From Acidobacteriota bacterium (GTDB lineage: Bacteria; Acidobacteriota; Terriglobia; UBA7540), in NCBI GenBank assembly GCA_021780055.1, contig JAJXZM010000107.1, positions 1-7,611 on the forward strand: a stretch of DNA of 7,611 nt, in the 5' to 3' direction. The position numbers were made by a program, and so were the translations under genes. Below the pieces are notes generated by a model that worked only from the letters and a program-made list of their open reading frames with translations, made no database searches and was not told the origin of the DNA. Of this stretch, positions 4,258 through 7,611 are shown piece after piece; the stretch's first letter is position 1; every line of letters begins with the position of its first letter.

Positions 4258-7017
4258 ATGGTACTACGGGCGGGGACGCGACTCGGGGCTTATGAAATCA
4301 TTTCACCACTGGGTGCTGGGGGAATGGGAGAAGTGTACCGAGCCCGCGATACGAAGCTCCAGCGCGATGTAGCACTCAAAATCCTTCCTGAAACAATGGC
4401 GCGTGACGCCCAGCGCATGGCACGATTTGAGCGCGAAGCCCAAGTGCTCGCCTCTCTCAATCACCCCAACATCGCTGCGATTTATGGCCTTGAAGAATCG
4501 AACGGCGTCCGCGCGCTGGTGATGGAACTGGTGGAAGGCCAGACATTGGCAGAACGATTGCGGCGTACACAACCCCTCACTCGTCCCGCGTCGCGTGACA
4601 CCCTCTCCCCGCAAGCGGGGCGAGGGGAGAAAACTGCAGATATGAAGTCCTCGCCCTCCGGGAGCGGGCGGTCCGGCGGAGCAGGATCGAATGAAGGATC
4701 ACGGGCTTCGGCATTGGCAATTGATGACGCCCTGCCCATCGCCAAGCAGATTGCCGAGGCGCTGGAATACGCGCACGAGCGCGGCGTGATCCATCGCGAC
4801 CTGAAACCGGCCAACGTGAAGATCACACCGGAAGGCACAGTGAAGGTGCTCGATTTTGGCCTGGCCAAAGTGCTGGACCCACAGGATTCCACAGCCGCGA
4901 TGGACATGGCCAACTCGCCCACGCTGAGCGGGATGGCGACGCAGGCGGGAATGATTCTGGGCACGGCGGCCTACATGAGCCCGGAGCAGGCCAAAGGGCA
5001 GCGCGTAGACCGCCGGGCGGACATCTGGGCGTTTGGGTGCGTGCTGTACGAGATGCTCTCAGGGCGCAAGCCGTTCGAGGGCGAGACGATTTCGGATGTT
5101 CTGGCTTCAGTCATCAAGAGCGAGCCCGCATGGGACGCAATTCCAAACACAACCCTGCCAGCCATTCAAAAACTTGTGCGTCGCTGTTTGGTAAAAGACC
5201 CCAAGCAGCGACTCCGCGACATTGGCGAGGCGCGCATCACGATTGAAGAAACGCTGAGCGGTTCCACCATGCTCCCAAGCCCTCTCCCGCCGGGAGAGGG
5301 TGGTCCCGAGGAGCGGGACCGGGTGAGGGTGTCGACTCTACGCCGCGCTCTGCCGTGGGCCGTTGCCGGACTTTTGGCCATTATGCTGATGGGTGTGTTT
5401 CTCTGGAAGTCCACCGTGCGCGTGCCTCAGCCAACTTTTCATCAACTCACGTTCGATCGCGGGCTGATTTACGCGGCCCGGTTTGTTCCCGGCGACCGGA
5501 CGATCCTTTACAGCGCGGCATGGAATGACCGGCCACTGCAGATCTACTCAACCACGCCGGATAGTCCAGAGTGGCGACCCTTGGGACTAAAGGGCTCTTC
5601 GCTCTTCGCTGTCTCTGCCTCGCAAATGGCCGTCTCGGTCGGTTGCCGGGACATCTTTATTGGCGACTGCGAAGGCACGCTGGCGATGACGCCCCTTTCG
5701 GTTGGCGCGCCTCGGGAAGTCGCGACGAGCGTGGTGTCGGCGGACTGGATTCATGGGGGTGACAAGATGGCCGCCGTGCGCGACGTGGGAGGCCAGTTTC
5801 AATTGGAGTTTCCGCTGGGGAAAGTGATTTACAAGAGCGGGAGCTGGTTCGATTTCCTGCGCGCTTCGCCGCGAGGGAATGCGGTCGCGTTCGTGCAATA
5901 CGGCACGGCAGGCGATGCCGGGCGCGTGGTGATCCTCGACCGGGACGGGAAGCAGATTGCCCGATCGTCAAAGCAGTTTCCCAGTGTCGAAGGGCTGGCT
6001 TGGGCGCCCCAGGGGAACGAGGTGTGGTTCGGAGCGACCAACACCCACGCCTGGCCGAATGCGATTCATGCGCTTGCGCTGGATGGCAGCGAGCGCATTG
6101 TGCTTCGTCTGCCAGGCATGTTAAGGCTCCAAGACGTCTCGCCGGACGGGAGAATTCTTCTGACCAAGGAAGTCTGGCACACTGGAATGCAATTTCGAAG
6201 CACGAGAGACGCCAGCGAGCGCGATCTTTCATGGCTTGACGCGCCAGTGGTGGAGGACATTTCGCCCGACGGAGGCGAGATCGCCTTTGGTGAGTATGGC
6301 GAAGCCGCAGGCGACTCTCCCGATACCTACATGTGGAGGACAGACGCACCGTCGCCGATCAAGTTGGGCGTCGGATTTAATCCGGTCCTTTCCCCAGACC
6401 AGAAATGGGTGCTGGTTTCCACGTTCGGACCCCCGCATCTCGCGCTGCTGCCGACAGGTCCCGGAGAGTCGAAGGATTTGGGAGCATTTGGGATGGACCA
6501 GTTCTCAGTGCTCGGTTGGATGCCAGACGGCAAAGGAATCTATTTTGCCGCCAGTGACGGGCACGAATGGCGGATGTATGTGGAGAGTCCCGTCGGCGGG
6601 AGACCGCGAGCAATCACTCCCGCCATCACCGTCTCGCCGATGGAGTATATCGGAAACGTGGTTTCGTCCGACGGAAAGAAATGCTTCGCGCGCGATGTCA
6701 ATGGAAAAGGATGGCTGTTTTCACTCGATGGAAAACCACCGCAAAGCGTTCCGGGATTGCAGCCGGAAGATATTTGGGTGAGCTGGTCAAAGGACCGAAG
6801 CGCTGCCTATATTTACCAGAACGAACAAACCCGCGCCCGGATATTTCGGTTGGACTTGGAGACCGGGAGACGACAACTGGTCGCGACGCTGGCACCCCGG
6901 GATACCATCGGCTTGGTCGGGATCGTGCCGGTGAAAATAACGCCCGATGGCAAAGCATACGCATACTCCTACAATCGCTCGCTCTCAGACCTGTATCTGG
7001 TTGATGGGGTGAAGTGA
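4258..7017 (+). CDS. Membrane Ser/Thr protein kinase with C-terminal TolB/WD40-like propeller
   Basis: This is a 919-residue fusion. The Hanks-type kinase domain (about 12-332) has the glycine loop GAGGMGEVYRAR (19-30), ATP lysine K41 (VALK), helix-C glutamate E60, catalytic HRDLKPAN (179-186, D181), DFG at 199-201 and the SPE motif of the activation segment at 241-243, so it should be active. One membrane helix (about 366-383, WAVAGLLAIMLMGVF) follows. The remaining roughly 530 residues form beta-propeller repeats with SPDG/TPDG-type turns (e.g. DVSPDGRILL, DISPDGGEIAF, KITPDGKAYAYSYN), expected outside the membrane as a sensor. Residues about 104-150 in the kinase domain and 341-358 before the membrane helix are low-complexity and come from palindromic repeats within the gene. 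ATG at 4258 places MVLRAGTRLGAYEI in the family's usual position; there is no Shine-Dalgarno. The stop overlaps the start of a decayed paralogue by one base. The ligand and targets are unknown. Confidence 0.95.
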   Translation: MVLRAGTRLGAYEIISPLGAGGMGEVYRARDTKLQRDVALKILPETMARDAQRMARFEREAQVLASLNHPNIAAIYGLEESNGVRALVMELVEGQTLAERLRRTQPLTRPASRDTLSPQAGRGEKTADMKSSPSGSGRSGGAGSNEGSRASALAIDDALPIAKQIAEALEYAHERGVIHRDLKPANVKITPEGTVKVLDFGLAKVLDPQDSTAAMDMANSPTLSGMATQAGMILGTAAYMSPEQAKGQRVDRRADIWAFGCVLYEMLSGRKPFEGETISDVLASVIKSEPAWDAIPNTTLPAIQKLVRRCLVKDPKQRLRDIGEARITIEETLSGSTMLPSPLPPGEGGPEERDRVRVSTLRRALPWAVAGLLAIMLMGVFLWKSTVRVPQPTFHQLTFDRGLIYAARFVPGDRTILYSAAWNDRPLQIYSTTPDSPEWRPLGLKGSSLFAVSASQMAVSVGCRDIFIGDCEGTLAMTPLSVGAPREVATSVVSADWIHGGDKMAAVRDVGGQFQLEFPLGKVIYKSGSWFDFLRASPRGNAVAFVQYGTAGDAGRVVILDRDGKQIARSSKQFPSVEGLAWAPQGNEVWFGATNTHAWPNAIHALALDGSERIVLRLPGMLRLQDVSPDGRILLTKEVWHTGMQFRSTRDASERDLSWLDAPVVEDISPDGGEIAFGEYGEAAGDSPDTYMWRTDAPSPIKLGVGFNPVLSPDQKWVLVSTFGPPHLALLPTGPGESKDLGAFGMDQFSVLGWMPDGKGIYFAASDGHEWRMYVESPVGGRPRAITPAITVSPMEYIGNVVSSDGKKCFARDVNGKGWLFSLDGKPPQSVPGLQPEDIWVSWSKDRSAAYIYQNEQTRARIFRLDLETGRRQLVATLAPRDTIGLVGIVPVKITPDGKAYAYSYNRSLSDLYLVDGVK
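4573..4628 (-). repeat. Palindromic repeat copy A (inverted orientation), inside kinase gene
   Basis: Read on the minus strand, this has the same plan as copy C at 5281: a hairpin ending GGGGAGAGGG, then a second imperfect hairpin GTCACGCGACGCGGGAC (13 of 17 bases match copy C), then GAGTGAGGGG. On the plus strand the large hairpin pairs 4601-4612 with 4615-4626 with one mismatch and a 2-nt centre. It encodes about residues 106-124 of the kinase, a stretch with no counterpart in ordinary Hanks kinases, where helix D runs directly toward the ALPIAKQI helix E. Confidence 0.75.
4649..4698 (+). repeat. Palindromic repeat copy B (degenerate), inside kinase gene
   Basis: Aligned without gaps to copy C (5281-5330), 38 of 50 bases agree by hand count, including CCGGGAG, GGTCC, GGAGC and the GGAT/TGA-containing tail. 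It faces copy A across a 20-bp spacer, forming an inverted pair: GGGCGAGG at 4618-4625 can pair with CCTCGCCC at 4649-4656. It is read one base out of phase relative to copy C, so the encoded peptide differs (Ser/Gly-rich, about residues 131-148). The substitutions weaken its hairpins, so it looks older than copy C. Confidence 0.6.
5280..5330 (+). repeat. Palindromic repeat copy C, inside kinase gene
   Basis: This is the best-preserved copy. The first hairpin is CCCTCTCCCG (5280-5289) with CGGGAGAGGG (5291-5300), a perfect 10-bp inverted repeat around one base. The second is GGTCCCG (5302-5308) with CGGGACC (5314-5320) around AGGAG. The element ends GGGTGAGGGT. It encodes the peptide SPLPPGEGGPEERDRVRV (341-358), immediately before the membrane helix. 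From memory, peptides of this SPLPPGEG type recur in unrelated bacterial proteins because similar GTGAGGG/CCCTCTCCC repeats are widespread; this recollection was not checked. Confidence 0.8.
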
Positions 7018-7222
7018 TGCTAACCGCAGGCACAAAACTCGGATCGTATGAAATCATCTCGCCACTGGGTGCAGGGACAGGGGTAAAGTGAACCGCGCCC
7101 GCGACACGAAGCTCCAGCGCGACGTGGCAATCAAAATCCTGCAGGAAACGATAGCCCTCGATGCCGGGCGTATGGGCGGCATCGAGCTCGAATGGTACTG
7201 GATGAAGAATCTGCCAGCCTGA
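7017..7222 (+). pseudogene. Frameshifted remnant of a second Ser/Thr kinase (paralogue of the 4258 gene)
   Basis: The ATG at 7017-7019 overlaps the preceding stop as TGATG. The reading begins MLTAGTKLGSYEIISPLGAG, nearly the same as the N-terminus of the upstream kinase, then hits TGA at 7089-7091 because one base is missing in the glycine-loop region relative to the parent. Shifting frame restores NRARDTKLQRDVAIKILQET, including the ATP-binding lysine. The similarity fades after AGRMGG, and the restored frame ends at TGA 7220-7222. A 17-base run (ACGAAGCTCCAGCGCGA) is identical to the parent. Helix C, HRDLKPAN and DFG are all absent, so nothing functional remains. It most likely arose by tandem duplication or as the leftover of a second operon gene after deletion. 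The 24-residue intact N-terminal ORF could still be translated by coupling, but no role is evident. Confidence 0.85.
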
Positions 7223-7262
7223 ACTTGCGCCAGGACAATAGGAAACTGAATTTCGGTTGAAA

Positions 7263-7316
7263 CTCTCTGCCCTGGGAGGCGTGAGAAACGTACTGTGGAC
7301 GCTCCCAGGGAGAGAG
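7263..7316 (-). terminator. Strong hairpin between convergent gene ends; possible terminator
   Basis: The left arm 7263-7282 and the right arm 7299-7316 form 18 base pairs (core CCCTGGGAG with CTCCCAGGG) with two single-base bulges (G at 7269 and 7279) and a 16-nt loop. It lies about 20 bases downstream of the stop of the minus-strand glycine-zipper gene; read in that direction the stem is followed by TTTC, a weak U-tract. It also sits about 40 bases beyond the end of the kinase remnant, so it could insulate both sides. A small palindromic element is the alternative. The rest of 7223-7336 shows nothing else. Confidence 0.5.
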
Positions 7317-7336
7317 CGGGTATTGGCAACCCCGTT

Positions 7337-7611
7337 TTAGGCGTTGGTTACCGGCAGCATAACGGGCTGCTCGATAGTGAAGTCGAGCACGGTTTCACTT
7401 GGCACGTTGATCTGCTGGCCGTGGGTCAGCACCTGCGCTGCGGTACCTGCTCCGGCGCCGACTCCGGCCCCGATGGCAGCACCCTTGCCGCCGCCCGCGA
7501 TGGCGCCAATCACGCCCCCGACTGCAGCTCCGATGCCGACCTTCTTCGCGGTGTTTTTTCCGCGCGATTTCCCCCGGACTTCGTAACTGCCCGTGGTTAT
7601 CGGGTGCGTTG
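7337..7611 (-). CDS. Glycine-zipper envelope protein, C-terminal part (open at right edge)
   Basis: Read leftward from the window edge, 90 complete residues precede the TAA at 7339-7337. They show a Ser/Lys/Arg-rich stretch (GSYEVRGKSRGKNTAKK), then a glycine-zipper double membrane-type segment (about visible residues 24-60; GIGAAVGGVIGAIAGG, then GAAIGAGVGAGAG), and a polar C-terminal beta-like tail (LTHGQQINVPSETVLDFTIEQPV). Glycine-zipper repeats pack tightly in membranes, and such proteins are commonly envelope or outer-membrane-associated. I recall closely similar proteins with the K-S-R-G-K-NT motif as frequent, uncharacterised proteins in Acidobacteria. The start codon and any signal peptide lie outside the window. 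The gene converges on the kinase region with a hairpin between them. No enzymatic motif is visible. An opposite-strand ORF over the same bases is Pro/Ala-rich and is a shadow. Confidence 0.88.
   Translation of the reverse strand, partial: THPITTGSYEVRGKSRGKNTAKKVGIGAAVGGVIGAIAGGGKGAAIGAGVGAGAGTAAQVLTHGQQINVPSETVLDFTIEQPVMLPVTNA

Noticed and set aside
4573..5330. The kinase repeats as a possible CRISPR array
   Set aside because: Only three copies, one inverted, with irregular spacing (20 bp and about 580 bp), within a coding sequence and without cas genes.
5657..6349. A 230-residue minus-strand ORF opposite the kinase propeller
   Set aside because: It is an Arg/Ala/Pro-rich shadow with composition typical of antisense reading in GC-rich DNA.
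7344..7586. A plus-strand 80-residue Ala/Pro-rich ORF near the right edge
   Set aside because: The opposite strand reads a convincing glycine-zipper protein; the Pro/Ala repeats are simply the reverse reading of Gly/Ala codons.

Overview
The window looks like chromosomal DNA of an Acidobacteriota-type soil bacterium. The reasons are the paired PknB-type Ser/Thr kinases (one fused to a C-terminal propeller), the glycine-zipper envelope protein of a type I associate with that phylum, and the GC-rich coding sequence. This placement is inference from gene style; no rRNA or other phylogenetic marker apart from uvrC is present.

Layout, left to right. (1) 1-147, minus strand: N-terminus of a Ser/Thr protein kinase cut by the window edge. 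(2) 298-2112, plus: a complete uvrC, the nucleotide-excision-repair nuclease, divergent from the kinase. (3) 2113-2219: a conspicuous AT-rich gap with a good sigma70-type promoter. It drives (4) a compact three-gene set of small membrane-anchored proteins: two tandem YtxH-like paralogues (2220-2453, 2468-2767) and a DUF948/YtxG-like protein (2808-3320), resembling the ytxG-ytxH stress/envelope pairing of Firmicutes. (5) 3350-4159: a DUF2064/TIGR04282-type glycosyltransferase whose true start is uncertain. (6) A hairpin and a perfect TATAAT box lead into (7) a 919-residue membrane Ser/Thr kinase with a beta-propeller sensor domain (4258-7017). (8) Directly overlapping its stop codon is a frameshifted remnant of a second, paralogous kinase (7017-7222). 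(9) A strong hairpin (7263-7316) separates this from (10) the 3' part of a glycine-zipper protein gene on the minus strand, open at the right edge.

The most unusual structure is inside the large kinase gene. Three copies of one ~50-bp double-hairpin palindromic repeat lie within the reading frame: two as an inverted pair in a kinase-domain loop and one in the juxtamembrane linker. The ORF stays open through all three although they are read in different frames or orientations, so they act as protein-coding palindromic elements that add low-complexity linkers. The genes do not form a single pathway: DNA repair, envelope/stress proteins, a sugar transferase and kinase signalling are neighbours. 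The kinase-plus-remnant tandem suggests local expansion and decay of a kinase family. No RNA genes, CRISPR array or complete mobile element were seen.
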